NCBI GenBank assembly: GCA_964561995.1
Contig: CAZLQZ010000006.1
Coordinates: 1-64,000 of the forward strand
DNA: 64,000 nucleotides
DNA from: JABIAG01 sp964561995
GTDB lineage: Archaea; Nanobdellota; Nanobdellia; Woesearchaeales; JABIAG01
Direction: 5' to 3'
Position 1 is the first letter of the stretch. Each line of letters opens with the position of its first letter. Under the pieces are notes generated by a model. It did not search any database, was not told where the DNA came from, and worked only from the letters and a program-made list of their open reading frames with translations. Below, piece after piece: positions 40,299-49,440 of the stretch. The position numbers and the translations under genes were made by a program.

Positions 40299-41788
40299 AA
40301 TTATTTATTTATTTGTTTATGTTTTTATTTTTATTTAATTTTGTTTTTGCAGATATAGATACAATTGAATTCTCAACTAATCAATCTGAATATTATTTTT
40401 TAGTTAATCAAAATGCAATTCTTCCTTTACAAGTTTTAAACCCATATGAAAAAGAAATTCAAGGAACGTTTTCTTTAACAATGTCTTATAAACAATCTCA
40501 AAATGGTTTTACTCAGATGCAGTCAAAATCGCAGTCACAATTAATGACTGTGGTTAATGATACTTTAAATTTAGATTTTGGTACTTCTAATCAACCATTA
40601 GAAATTAGTTTAGAAAATATTAAATTTGATTATTCTTATGATGATGATTTGTATCAAGTATCTCTTTTTGAAATAAAGATTTTTTTTGTTGAAAATCCTA
40701 ATCAACAACAAAATCAAGAAAATCAACAAAATAGTGAAACTAAAAATCAACAGCAATTAGAAGAAGAACAAAAACAACAACAAGAAGAACAACAAAAAGC
40801 AGAACAGGAAAAAAGAATGCAAGAACAACTTAATCAACAAAGAAATCAACTTCTTCAAAATAATCAATTAAATCAAGATTCTAGTGCTCTAAAAAAGTCT
40901 TTACAAGAACAACAACAAAAAAACGAACAAATAAAAGAAAAATTTAAAGAAAATTTACTAAATAATGAAGAATTTAAGCAAAAACAAAATGAGTTAGAAA
41001 AACAAGGTTTTAAACAAACTAATTCTAAATTTGATTCTGAATCTAATTCTTCTGGAAATTTTGAAATGTCTTATGAAAATAAAGATGGTGAAAAATTAGA
41101 TTTAAAAGGAAAATTAGATGGTGAGAATTTACAAATGAATGAACTTTCATCACAAGATTTTGAAAATATTGAAAAACAACTTCAACAAAATTCTGATTTT
41201 CAGGATTTTCAAGAGTATTTAAAAGAAAATTCTTTCAATCAGTCTAATTTTGAGTATGAACAAAATATAGATAAAACTTCTATTAAAATTTCTTATAATA
41301 ATTCAAATCAAAATGCTAATGTAATGTTCGATTATCAAAATAAAACTGTTCAAAATTTAAAATTTCATAAAGCAAAGAATAAATTTAATTTTTTTTGGTT
41401 ATTAACTTTATTATTTATAATACCATTTTTATTATTTTTTAAAAAAACAAAAGTAGTTTCTGATATTTCTATTAAAAAAGAAATACCTACTGATTTTGTT
41501 AAAGAATCAATTTATATGCTTGAAAATGCAAAGAAGCTTTTTTTAAAAGGAGAAGGAAAAGAAGCATATGCAAAAGTTTCTCAAGCAGTAAGGTTTTATT
41601 TATCATATAAGTTCAAAATAAGAAAAGAGATTTCTATTAGTCAAGCATTTGAGTTTTCTAAAAGTTACAAAAATCAAAAAATAAGGTCTTGTTTAAGTTT
41701 AACTCAATTGGTAGAATTTGCAAAGTATAAAGCTAATAAAGTTGATTTTGACAAAATAATTAAATATGCTGAACAAATAATTAAATAA
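40295..41788 (+). CDS. Secreted/membrane protein with Gln-rich segment, end of MoxR operon
   Basis: 497 residues. A signal peptide (LFIYLFMFLFLFNFVFAD) is followed by a beta-rich N-terminal domain, a long Gln/Asn/Glu-rich segment (about 135-200, for example NQQQNQENQQN and EEEQKQQQEEQQKA), a region of repeated charged beta-structure, one TM helix (FFWLLTLLFIIPFLLFF, about 367-383) and a cytoplasmic helical domain that includes KEAYAKVSQAVRFYLSYKFK. Position and topology correspond to BatD-like proteins, but the Gln-rich extracytoplasmic part is unusual. It overlaps the VWA gene by 4 bp. Confidence 0.72.
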   Translation: MKLFIYLFMFLFLFNFVFADIDTIEFSTNQSEYYFLVNQNAILPLQVLNPYEKEIQGTFSLTMSYKQSQNGFTQMQSKSQSQLMTVVNDTLNLDFGTSNQPLEISLENIKFDYSYDDDLYQVSLFEIKIFFVENPNQQQNQENQQNSETKNQQQLEEEQKQQQEEQQKAEQEKRMQEQLNQQRNQLLQNNQLNQDSSALKKSLQEQQQKNEQIKEKFKENLLNNEEFKQKQNELEKQGFKQTNSKFDSESNSSGNFEMSYENKDGEKLDLKGKLDGENLQMNELSSQDFENIEKQLQQNSDFQDFQEYLKENSFNQSNFEYEQNIDKTSIKISYNNSNQNANVMFDYQNKTVQNLKFHKAKNKFNFFWLLTLLFIIPFLLFFKKTKVVSDISIKKEIPTDFVKESIYMLENAKKLFLKGEGKEAYAKVSQAVRFYLSYKFKIRKEISISQAFEFSKSYKNQKIRSCLSLTQLVEFAKYKANKVDFDKIIKYAEQIIK

Positions 41789-41902
41789 ATCTTTTAATTT
41801 TTGTTTAATGTTATAAAATATTAGTAGATTTTTTAGTTAATAAAATGGGAGTATTCTATTTTTTTCTAAACTTATTTATATATGATTAAGTTGTTGATTT
41901 AA

Positions 41903-42586
41903 ATGATAAAATTTGTAGACCTAAGTATTGTAATAAAAAACACTTTAATTATATCAGATTTACATATAGGTTATGAGGAAGCACTAAACAAACAAGGTGT
42001 AATGGTCCCTAGATTACAATTCAATAAATTAAAGATAAGACTAACAAAACTTTTTAAAAAAGTTCAGCCCAAAACTGTAATTATTAATGGGGATTTAAAA
42101 CATGAATTTGGTACAATTTCGAAACAAGAATGGCGAGATACTCTAAAAATTATTGATTTAATTACATTAACTTCTAAATTAATCATAATAAAAGGCAACC
42201 ACGATTCTATTATGGGACCTATTGCAAAAAAACGTAATGTAGAATTCAAATCTTCCCACATAATTGATAACATAATTATATTACATGGTGATAAAATTCC
42301 AAAAATAATCAAACAAGATACAATTATTATTGGGCATGAACATCCTGCAATAACACTTAGAGAAGGAGCAAAAAAAGAAATTTATAAATGTTTTTTAAAA
42401 GGTAAGTTTAGAAACAAAACATTGTATGTTTTGCCTTCATTTAATTTTACTTCTGAAGGTACCGATATAACTTATGAAAAACTTCTTTCACCATTTTTAA
42501 AAGAAATGAAAAGTGTACAAGTAACAATTTCTCAAGATAATGAATTGTACAATTTTGGTAAAGTTAAGTTGGGAAATAATGTCTAA
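41903..42586 (+). CDS. Calcineurin-like metallophosphoesterase (COG1407 type)
   Basis: 227 residues. Metal-binding motifs in order: ISDLHIGYEEAL (D-x-H), VIINGDLKHEFG (GD), IIKGNHDSIMG (GNHD), ILHGDKI and GHEHPAI (GHxH). This combination matches the archaeal/bacterial ICC-like phosphoesterase family COG1407. In bacteria such genes often sit with Lhr-type helicases; no helicase is adjacent here. Substrate unknown. Converges with and overlaps the TPR gene by 23 bp. Confidence 0.86.
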   Translation: MIKFVDLSIVIKNTLIISDLHIGYEEALNKQGVMVPRLQFNKLKIRLTKLFKKVQPKTVIINGDLKHEFGTISKQEWRDTLKIIDLITLTSKLIIIKGNHDSIMGPIAKKRNVEFKSSHIIDNIIILHGDKIPKIIKQDTIIIGHEHPAITLREGAKKEIYKCFLKGKFRNKTLYVLPSFNFTSEGTDITYEKLLSPFLKEMKSVQVTISQDNELYNFGKVKLGNNV

Positions 42587-43091
42587 CTTTTTTTATGAAA
42601 TATTTAAATGCCATAAAGTATTTTTTCTTTTTCAAACAGACTAATTTAATATCATCGCATGCTTTACGAACGTATTTTTTATCATCTCCAATTTGGATTG
42701 CTATGGCGAATTGAGGAATTGCTAAGTCAATTTCTCCCCCCATTAAAAAAATTTCTCCAATGTTTACCATTGACCTAGCATTTCTTGGATGTTTAGAGAT
42801 AACTTCGTAGCTTTCATAAACGGATGATTTGAAATCATTATATCTTTTGTATTGTTCTGCAAGAATGCATCGATATTTTGGATTTTCAGATGCCTCTGCT
42901 GCACAAATAAGAGAATCTATCGTTTTTTCAGGTTGGTTTGAATGGTTATATGCTTTTGCTAGGTTAAGGGCAGTTTCAGGATTTTGAGGATTTAAAATTG
43001 TGGCTTTTTTAAAACTTTTAATAGCTTCTTCAAATTTTCCACGATATAACATAATTTTTCCTTCATGAATATGTTTATCTATATTTGACAT
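42564..43091 (-). CDS. TPR-repeat protein
   Basis: 175 residues containing about four tetratricopeptide repeats: MLYRGKFEEAIKSFKKATIL (split), NPETALNLAKAYNHSNQPEKT, PKYRCILAEQYKRYNDF and ARSMVNIGEIFLMGGEIDLA. It ends in a basic helix. TPRs mediate protein-protein contacts; the partner is unknown. No signal peptide. Confidence 0.8.
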   Translation of the reverse strand: MSNIDKHIHEGKIMLYRGKFEEAIKSFKKATILNPQNPETALNLAKAYNHSNQPEKTIDSLICAAEASENPKYRCILAEQYKRYNDFKSSVYESYEVISKHPRNARSMVNIGEIFLMGGEIDLAIPQFAIAIQIGDDKKYVRKACDDIKLVCLKKKKYFMAFKYFIKKVRHYFPT

Positions 43092-43130
43092 TAAAGTAAG
43101 AAATTAATAATAATTTAAAAAGACATCCTA

Positions 43131-44240
43131 TTAATCAGAATTAATAACTATTAAAGGTACTAACATTTCTTGTTTAGTTAATCCGCCATGATTTCCTATT
43201 GGCATCTCAAATTCTTCATTATCCAAACAATCAAAAGCAATGTAATCTTTTTTCATAAGTAAAGTGAAATCTCCAATTCTTTCTAACAATTTTGGGTTTA
43301 CTTTTCCTAGTCCAAAATAATTCTTTTTAACTAAATCTTCACTTTTATGGACTAAAAAATATTTTTTATATTTTTCGCATTCTAATAAAAATTGTTTTAC
43401 TTTTGATAATCTTACATAACAATAAACAAATCTAGGTTCTCCACTTAAAGGCATGGATAAACATTCGTAGAATTTTTTATTTTCTTTTAAATTAATTATT
43501 TTTTTGTTAGCATCAATCATTCCATGATCTGCTGTAATTAATAATTGGGTGTCTTTTAATTTTAATTTTTGTATCCTTTCTTCTAATTCTTTAAAATGTT
43601 CTAATAATTCTTCATTTGCAATTCCTAATTCGTGACCCATGCTATCAAAATCAGGCCAATATGCATGAATATATTTTTTTCCAGGTAGATTGACTGCTTT
43701 TTTAATTTGTTTAAACAATCCTTCTAAAGAATCATATGCAAAAACTTTTTTTCTGCCTTTTAAAATACTTTTTCCTACTATTTTTTTTGGAAAAATATAT
43801 ACACTGTTTCCTTTAATTTTTTCAGATACTTGTTTTTCTGAACATATTGATTCAAAATTGAAATTCATTTCATTTAAATTATATGAACCAAATCTTGCAT
43901 TAAATGGTAATGGTGAAATTATTGTTCCTATTTCTTTTGAATTCATAAACCATCCTGTTAAACCGTGTTGTTGAGCGGGAACTCCTTTTTGAATTCCTAT
44001 TGCTGCACATGTTGTAGTTGAAGGAAAAGTTGATGTTAAACTTCTAACACATTTTTCTTTTAAAAAAGTTCCATTTTTCATTAAATATTCATAACCTAAT
44101 CCGTCTATTAGAAAAAGAATAATATTTTTTTTATCTAATTTGATATTTAAAGGTCTGTATCCATTTCTAGAACCAAATTTTTCCATTACAGAACTAATTA
44201 AATTAATTATACTTCCATTTTTATAATTTGGTTTTATCAT
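43131..44240 (-). CDS. Alkaline-phosphatase-superfamily phosphodiesterase
   Basis: 369 residues of the nucleotide pyrophosphatase/phosphodiesterase branch. Metal ligands and nucleophile appear in order: FLIDGLGYEYL (Asp), TSTFPSTTTCAAIG (Thr nucleophile region), HAYWPDFDSMGHELG (Asp, His), LITADHGMID (Asp, His) and GNHGGLTKQEM (His). No signal peptide, so it would be cytoplasmic. The substrate may be a nucleotide or phospholipid-derived diester. Precedes GatD's downstream side by 23 bp, on the same strand. Confidence 0.86.
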   Translation of the reverse strand: MIKPNYKNGSIINLISSVMEKFGSRNGYRPLNIKLDKKNIILFLIDGLGYEYLMKNGTFLKEKCVRSLTSTFPSTTTCAAIGIQKGVPAQQHGLTGWFMNSKEIGTIISPLPFNARFGSYNLNEMNFNFESICSEKQVSEKIKGNSVYIFPKKIVGKSILKGRKKVFAYDSLEGLFKQIKKAVNLPGKKYIHAYWPDFDSMGHELGIANEELLEHFKELEERIQKLKLKDTQLLITADHGMIDANKKIINLKENKKFYECLSMPLSGEPRFVYCYVRLSKVKQFLLECEKYKKYFLVHKSEDLVKKNYFGLGKVNPKLLERIGDFTLLMKKDYIAFDCLDNEEFEMPIGNHGGLTKQEMLVPLIVINSD

Positions 44241-44262
44241 TTTTTATAACTCCTTTTAAATA

Positions 44263-45513
44263 TTATCTTAAGAAATCGTCAAATTCTAATCTTTCGTTCA
44301 TTTCTCCTTTAATATTCTTTGTTATCTCTTTAATATCTAATTTCTGTCCAAACATCCAACTTAATTTCATTAAAGCAGTTTCTGCAAGCATATCTTCTAA
44401 ATAAACTACTCCTAGTCCTACTGATAATTTTCTTAATGCTGAATAAACTGTTCCGGACACTTTACCATATAAACACTGAGTTGTCATTGCAACAAAAACA
44501 CCATTTTCAATAAGCATTTTTATTTTATCATAAATTGATTGAGGCACATGACCTAATCCTGTACCAATTAATATTAATCCTTTGTAATCTTTGTATGAAT
44601 CTAATAATGATGGGTCGATATTGGGATAAATATAAAATAATCCTATTTTTTTTTCAAATTTATTTAAAACTTGAATTTTGTCTTTATTTCTTTTCTTAAA
44701 ATCGTTATTAATTAATTTAATTTCGCCTTTTCCATATATTTTTGCAATCTCTTTAGTATTTATTGAACGAAAAGCATCTCTTCTTGAACTGTGCATTTTT
44801 CTTACTTTAGTTCCTTTAATTAAATTACAATATTCATCATTTGAAGACCCGTGCATACATACTGCAACTTCTGCTCCGTTCCAATTAGCAGCAGCATTTA
44901 CTGAGCTAATTAAATTAAAAAAAGCATCTGAGCTTCCTCTATCAATTGACTTTTGAGCAGCAGTAATTATTACAGGTTTGTTTAATTCAAGTGCAAACGA
45001 TAGAGCTGCAGAAATGTAACTTAATGTGTCTGTACCCATTGTAAGAACAACACCATCAACATCTTCTAATTCTTTTGCAACTTCTTGAGCCATAACTGAA
45101 ATATCATCATAACTTACATCTTCAGTCATTATGCCCATTATTTTTTTAGCTTTAATATTTGCTAATTCTTGTAATTCTGGACACATTTCTACAAAGTCCT
45201 CTGCAGTATAGTCTGCAACAACTCCGCCTGTATTATAATCAACTTTAGAAGAAATTGTACCTCCGGTAGATAAAATGGCAATTGTTGGTAATTTTTTATT
45301 AAATGTTAATTCTTTTTTATTTTTTTTATGAATTAAATATTCTTCAATAACTTTCATGGAAGTAATTTTATCTTTATCAATGCCAATGTTATAACCATTA
45401 GAAAGTTTAATTATTATAGTATCTTGTTTAAGTAATTGAGGTTTTTCTAAATACATACCTTCAATTACTTCATCTTTTAAAAAAATTTTAACTTTATCTC
45501 CTGGTTTAACCAT
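44263..45513 (-). CDS. gatD: Glu-tRNA(Gln) amidotransferase subunit D
   Basis: 416 residues. An N-terminal beta domain (VKPGDKVKIFLKDEVIEGMY, residues 2-21), typical of GatD and absent in plain asparaginases, is followed by an asparaginase fold: ILSTGGTISSKVDY (first Thr), LTMGTDTLSYISAALSFA (second Thr-Asp) and the Lys of ITAAQKSIDRGS. GatD releases ammonia from Asn/Gln for GatE to amidate Glu-tRNA(Gln); this heterodimer is archaea-specific. No gatE lies in the window. Upstream is the orphan coiled-coil gene on the same strand. Confidence 0.95.
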   Translation of the reverse strand: MVKPGDKVKIFLKDEVIEGMYLEKPQLLKQDTIIIKLSNGYNIGIDKDKITSMKVIEEYLIHKKNKKELTFNKKLPTIAILSTGGTISSKVDYNTGGVVADYTAEDFVEMCPELQELANIKAKKIMGIMTEDVSYDDISVMAQEVAKELEDVDGVVLTMGTDTLSYISAALSFALELNKPVIITAAQKSIDRGSSDAFFNLISSVNAAANWNGAEVAVCMHGSSNDEYCNLIKGTKVRKMHSSRRDAFRSINTKEIAKIYGKGEIKLINNDFKKRNKDKIQVLNKFEKKIGLFYIYPNIDPSLLDSYKDYKGLILIGTGLGHVPQSIYDKIKMLIENGVFVAMTTQCLYGKVSGTVYSALRKLSVGLGVVYLEDMLAETALMKLSWMFGQKLDIKEITKNIKGEMNERLEFDDFLR

Positions 45514-45548
45514 AATTTATTCTAATTAGAAATAGTTTATAAAACTTG

Positions 45549-46811
45549 CTAAAAGATGAAACTGTTTATTTTTAATCCTAAATAATCTTCACTAATTTTT
45601 ATTTTACTCATTATTTCTACAAAATCTTCATATTCTCTTTCAAATTGAGCTTTAGGCATAATATAATTTCTTCTTTCAAATACTGGAATTTCTTTTAATT
45701 CAAGTTCTGTTTTTTTTTGTTTTGGTTTTTTTAGTTTTCTTTGTAAATTTTTCTCTCTTTTTTTTATGCTTGTTAAAAGCATTTTTAAGTCTTTAGATGT
45801 TTCTTCTAACTCGTAAGATTCATACTCTTGGTCTTCTTCTTCTTTATCTTCGCCATAACTTGCAACACAGATATTGCCTTTACTAACCATTCTTTCTTCT
45901 TTTTTTGTTTGGTCTAAGATTAGGTCTAATTTTTCTAATTCTTTAGTTGTTCTTGATACAAATCTTTTTGATGCAGAAACATTTTCTTTTTTATCAAATA
46001 AGCTTTCAGCACAGTATGATCTTATGGCTAAAGATTTAGCATAATCATTAATTAAGTATCCAACCATGTCGCTAAATGGTTCAGGTTTTTCTATTAAGTA
46101 TGAATATATTAATCTAGAAATTCTTACTGACCTTTCTGCGTCTCTGTAAGCCCGAATTAAGTCTTTTAATTCAGTAAATGGATTAATTATTTCTTCTGCT
46201 TCTTGAATAAATGCTTGGCATCTGTGATAATAATGTCCTGCTTCTTCAAGTAAATTTTCAAAGCTATCTTCATCTATTCCGTCTGGAAATATGTCTACGC
46301 CTTTACAATCTTCAATCATTAGTTCTAATGCTTCACACTTGTCATCACAATAAGACCCTTTTCTTTTATATGCTCTTCTTAGATTGTCTTCATTATAAAC
46401 TATTGCCGATTGGTCTACAATAACTTCATTATTTGTTTTTTTTAATTCTGTTTCATTCTTTATTGCATTTAAGTAACTCATAGCTCCATTAAGATTTAAA
46501 TATTGAAATTCTTCATTAAGGGAAGTCATTGTTTTTAGAATTGATTTTTGGGCATCTTGAAATTGTCCTGGTCTTGTAATATTAAGAATTAAAGTTTTTT
46601 TTGCCATTTCAATTCTTGCTTGTCCTTTTAGATTTTGTTGAACATATTTTTTTAGCATATGCATTTTGGCTTTTCCAAGACCAGAATATGTTACAGAAGC
46701 ATTTAATGACGCTTTCGTTTTTTTAATATCAAAAACATAAGTTGGAAAAACTGTTCTTAAATTTGGTTTTTTGTTATCAACATTAGGATAATATTCTAGT
46801 GGTTGTACCAT
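45549..46811 (-). CDS. Orphan coiled-coil protein, 420 aa
   Basis: No family recognised. The protein is highly charged, with long helical/coiled segments (about 190-310 and 330-375), an acidic low-complexity patch (EDKEEEDQEYESYELEE) and a Lys-rich stretch (KKREKNLQRKLKKPKQKK). No signal peptide or membrane helix. Its pattern suggests a structural or scaffold protein. It lies directly upstream of gatD with 35 bp between them and may share its transcript. Confidence 0.62.
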   Translation of the reverse strand: MVQPLEYYPNVDNKKPNLRTVFPTYVFDIKKTKASLNASVTYSGLGKAKMHMLKKYVQQNLKGQARIEMAKKTLILNITRPGQFQDAQKSILKTMTSLNEEFQYLNLNGAMSYLNAIKNETELKKTNNEVIVDQSAIVYNEDNLRRAYKRKGSYCDDKCEALELMIEDCKGVDIFPDGIDEDSFENLLEEAGHYYHRCQAFIQEAEEIINPFTELKDLIRAYRDAERSVRISRLIYSYLIEKPEPFSDMVGYLINDYAKSLAIRSYCAESLFDKKENVSASKRFVSRTTKELEKLDLILDQTKKEERMVSKGNICVASYGEDKEEEDQEYESYELEETSKDLKMLLTSIKKREKNLQRKLKKPKQKKTELELKEIPVFERRNYIMPKAQFEREYEDFVEIMSKIKISEDYLGLKINSFIF

Positions 46812-46917
46812 TATTATGTTGTTATTTAGTTATTTAAATAGATTTCTGGTATTATTTACTACAATTCTAAAAACTAATTCATAATTTTTATAAATAAACT
46901 ATTAATTAGGTTATATT

Positions 46918-47598
46918 ATGAAAGAGAATCTGCATTTGGCAATGATTATGGATGGAAATAGGAGATGGGCAGTAAAAAATGGGTTGCCTAAGTTGGAAGG
47001 ACACAAAAAAGGTGCTGAAAATCTAAGAAATGTTATCAAGTGGTGTGAGCAGCTTAAAGTTAGAGCTTTAACATTATATGCAATGTCTACTGAGAATTTT
47101 AACAGAACAGAAATTGAAAAACAAGCTTTGTTTATGTTATTCAAAAAATGTTTTAAAGAAATATTGGAAAGTGATGAAGTTAAAGAAAAGAAAATAAAAA
47201 TAAAATTTCTAGGAAATTTGTCAATGTTTCCAAAAGATTTACAAGAACTAATGAATCAAGTCGAAAAAGTTACTAATGATAATGATGGTTTTAGATTAAA
47301 TTTTTGTATGGCTTATGGTGGAAGACAAGAAATATTAAATGCAGTAAATAAAGCAATTAAAGCAGGAAAAGAATTAACTGAAGAAGAATTTGAAAATAAT
47401 TTGTATATGAAGGACTCTCCTGAAATTGTTATTAGGACTGGTGGAAAAGAAGCTATGAGAACGTCTAATTTTTTACCTTGGCAAACTGCATATTCTGAAT
47501 GGTTTTTTTTAAAAACCTATTGGCCAGCATTAACTAAAGAAGAACTTGTTCAAATAATTGATGAATTTGAAAGCAGAAAAAGGAATTTTGGTAAATAG
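46918..47598 (+). CDS. uppS: cis-prenyltransferase (undecaprenyl-diphosphate synthase family)
   Basis: 226 residues with all family motifs: AMIMDGNRRWAVKNG (catalytic Asp), GHKKGAENLRNVIKWCEQL, LYAMSTENFNR, and the C-terminal VIRTGGKEAMRTSNFLPWQ then YSEWFFL. It condenses isopentenyl diphosphate onto an allylic diphosphate to make a long cis-polyprenyl carrier. In archaea that carrier (as dolichol-like lipid) serves N-glycosylation and surface polymers, which fits with the glycosyltransferase and S-layer genes in the window. Confidence 0.93.
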   Translation: MKENLHLAMIMDGNRRWAVKNGLPKLEGHKKGAENLRNVIKWCEQLKVRALTLYAMSTENFNRTEIEKQALFMLFKKCFKEILESDEVKEKKIKIKFLGNLSMFPKDLQELMNQVEKVTNDNDGFRLNFCMAYGGRQEILNAVNKAIKAGKELTEEEFENNLYMKDSPEIVIRTGGKEAMRTSNFLPWQTAYSEWFFLKTYWPALTKEELVQIIDEFESRKRNFGK

Positions 47599-47715
47599 AC
47601 GTGAGTTTCGGTTTTTATGAAATATTTCCGATTTTTATTTGATTTTTTAAATTAATTCTAATTTATTCGTAATATTTCTAATATTTATTGTATTTCTTTC
47701 GGTTTTTTTTTAAAA

Positions 47716-48189
47716 ATGCCTTTTAAAGGTAAAACCTTAATTTATTTTATGAAAATTAGAAATCATAAAGTCGAAAAACCAGGTAGGGTTGTTGCTTGCT
47801 TAGCACTAGGAATTGGTTGTTATTTTGGTGTTATTAAAGCTTCAAGTTATTTTAAAAAACCCGAAGTTGAGAAAAAACAAGAAATAGTACAAATTGAAGA
47901 CTCAAAAAAAAATAATGAACCCTATTTTAAAAAAGAACAAACTCCAGATGATCTTGTTTATCTTATTAAAACTGAATATAACACTTTGCCGGTAAACGAA
48001 AAAAAGAAAGTTTTAGATTATTTTTTTAGTGATATGCTTGAGCATAAGTGTGAATCGTTTTCTTTTAAAGTTAAGAATTCAATAAGTTATATTTTTTCAA
48101 GACTTGAAGAAAAACTGGAGAAATTTGATTATGAAAGTATTCAAGATAATTATTCAAGATTAGAAGATTTTATTGGAGGTGCAAAATGA
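47716..48189 (+). CDS. Single-TM hypothetical protein (operon gene 1)
   Basis: 157 residues. One TM helix near the N-terminus (VVACLALGIGCYFGVIKA, about 25-42), then a Lys/Glu-rich linker and a helical C-terminal domain with EKKKVLDYFFSDML. Start could also be the Met at residue 12. It overlaps the next gene by 4 bp (ATGA). Family unknown. Confidence 0.62.
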   Translation: MPFKGKTLIYFMKIRNHKVEKPGRVVACLALGIGCYFGVIKASSYFKKPEVEKKQEIVQIEDSKKNNEPYFKKEQTPDDLVYLIKTEYNTLPVNEKKKVLDYFFSDMLEHKCESFSFKVKNSISYIFSRLEEKLEKFDYESIQDNYSRLEDFIGGAK

Positions 48190-48449
48190 AAAAAATAATT
48201 AAAGCAGCAGGAAGTATGGCTGTAATGAGTAGTTTATTATGTGGTGCAATGTATGCTGTGGACCATTTTTTACCTGCAGCTTACCAAGTAGAAACAAGAA
48301 GAGAAGCAAAAGTAATTTACAATAAAAATGGTGATGTATTTGTTCATTCAGATCCGGAGAATATGCTTCGTTATTTGATTCGAGAAGATTCTCATCAATT
48401 AAGGTATGCATTATCTAATTTAGAATCTTCTTTAAGGGGTGAAAAATGA
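48186..48449 (+). CDS. Single-TM hypothetical protein (operon gene 2)
   Basis: 87 residues. A short hydrophobic segment at the N-terminus (AAGSMAVMSSLLCGAMYAV) is followed by a charged domain ending RYALSNLESSLRGEK. It overlaps both neighbours by 4 bp. Its C-terminal tail resembles that of gene 1 in being helical and charged, and the two may form a complex. Unrecognised. Confidence 0.58.
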   Translation: MKKIIKAAGSMAVMSSLLCGAMYAVDHFLPAAYQVETRREAKVIYNKNGDVFVHSDPENMLRYLIREDSHQLRYALSNLESSLRGEK

Positions 48450-49405
48450 CTTTGGATTATGAAAAAATAGATTCTTTGATTACAACAAATACGTCTTACG
48501 GTAATGGAAGGCTTCCTTCATTATCTAATTCGTCTGCCTTAGTTGTAAATTTTCAAAATGTTAAAACAATTATTGAAAATAATTATCATGCATTGCAAGA
48601 AAAAAATCCAGTAAGATATTCAAAAGGTGTAAAGGTTGTTGAAAAGGAAATAGAAGTTCCAAGAGGAGGAAGAGTTGGAGCATTTTTTGGTTGGACTACC
48701 ACCGTTACAGAAGAAAATGCAGAAGAATATATTCATGAAAAGGATTTACAAGAATCTATGGATGTTGTTGTTCAAAATGTTAAATCTGTTTCAGCTTCTC
48801 TTCAAATTGCTGCAAAATCTTTGAGAGAAGAAGTAAAGGTTAGAGATAAAGTAATTACATCAATGGAAGGTACGGGTTCAACATATAATCATCTTTTCAC
48901 TGATTTGAGTAAAGATTATGATGGGAATGTTGAAGAGTTATCAAATTCTTGTAAGCAGTTAGATGCAATTGAAGATTATTTAGGGAGTAATGACCATAAT
49001 CAGGTCGATTTTGCAGAAAATTTAGACAGAAAGGATGGTTTAGAAGCAAAGATTCAAAGATGTAAACAAAATAGTGATTTAATTATTCAAAGAAAAAATG
49101 ATGTTAGTACTTTAAAGGGTAATAATCAAACAGCATTATTAAATTATATTGATGTTAATAGATCTTTAATGATTTATGTTCAATTAGCAGAAGCTACAAG
49201 TGAATATGTTGCTCAAAATATTAGGGATGGAGAAATGTCTAGTAAATCTTATTTTTTATTGAGTAATTTATTTTTAGAGTTTGCTGATACAAGTAAGCAA
49301 ATGATAACTTTAAATAATTTTGGTGCTGAAGTACAAACTAAGTTAAGGGATTTATTGTCTTTATGCACAGGAGGTAATAAAAAACAATTAACTACTGCTC
49401 AATAG
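48446..49405 (+). CDS. Coiled-coil hypothetical protein (operon gene 3)
   Basis: 319 residues, largely helical. A Gly-rich patch (GGRVGAFFGWTTTVTEENAEEY, shortened here to its core GGRVGAFFGWTT) is followed by long amphipathic helices to the end. No signal peptide or TM segment. Coupled to gene 2 by an ATGA overlap. A cytoplasmic partner of the two small membrane proteins is plausible, but nothing in the sequence gives a function. Confidence 0.6.
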   Translation: MTLDYEKIDSLITTNTSYGNGRLPSLSNSSALVVNFQNVKTIIENNYHALQEKNPVRYSKGVKVVEKEIEVPRGGRVGAFFGWTTTVTEENAEEYIHEKDLQESMDVVVQNVKSVSASLQIAAKSLREEVKVRDKVITSMEGTGSTYNHLFTDLSKDYDGNVEELSNSCKQLDAIEDYLGSNDHNQVDFAENLDRKDGLEAKIQRCKQNSDLIIQRKNDVSTLKGNNQTALLNYIDVNRSLMIYVQLAEATSEYVAQNIRDGEMSSKSYFLLSNLFLEFADTSKQMITLNNFGAEVQTKLRDLLSLCTGGNKKQLTTAQ

Positions 49406-49440
49406 AAATGTTTATAAAATAGTTTTTATTCTTTTTAATT

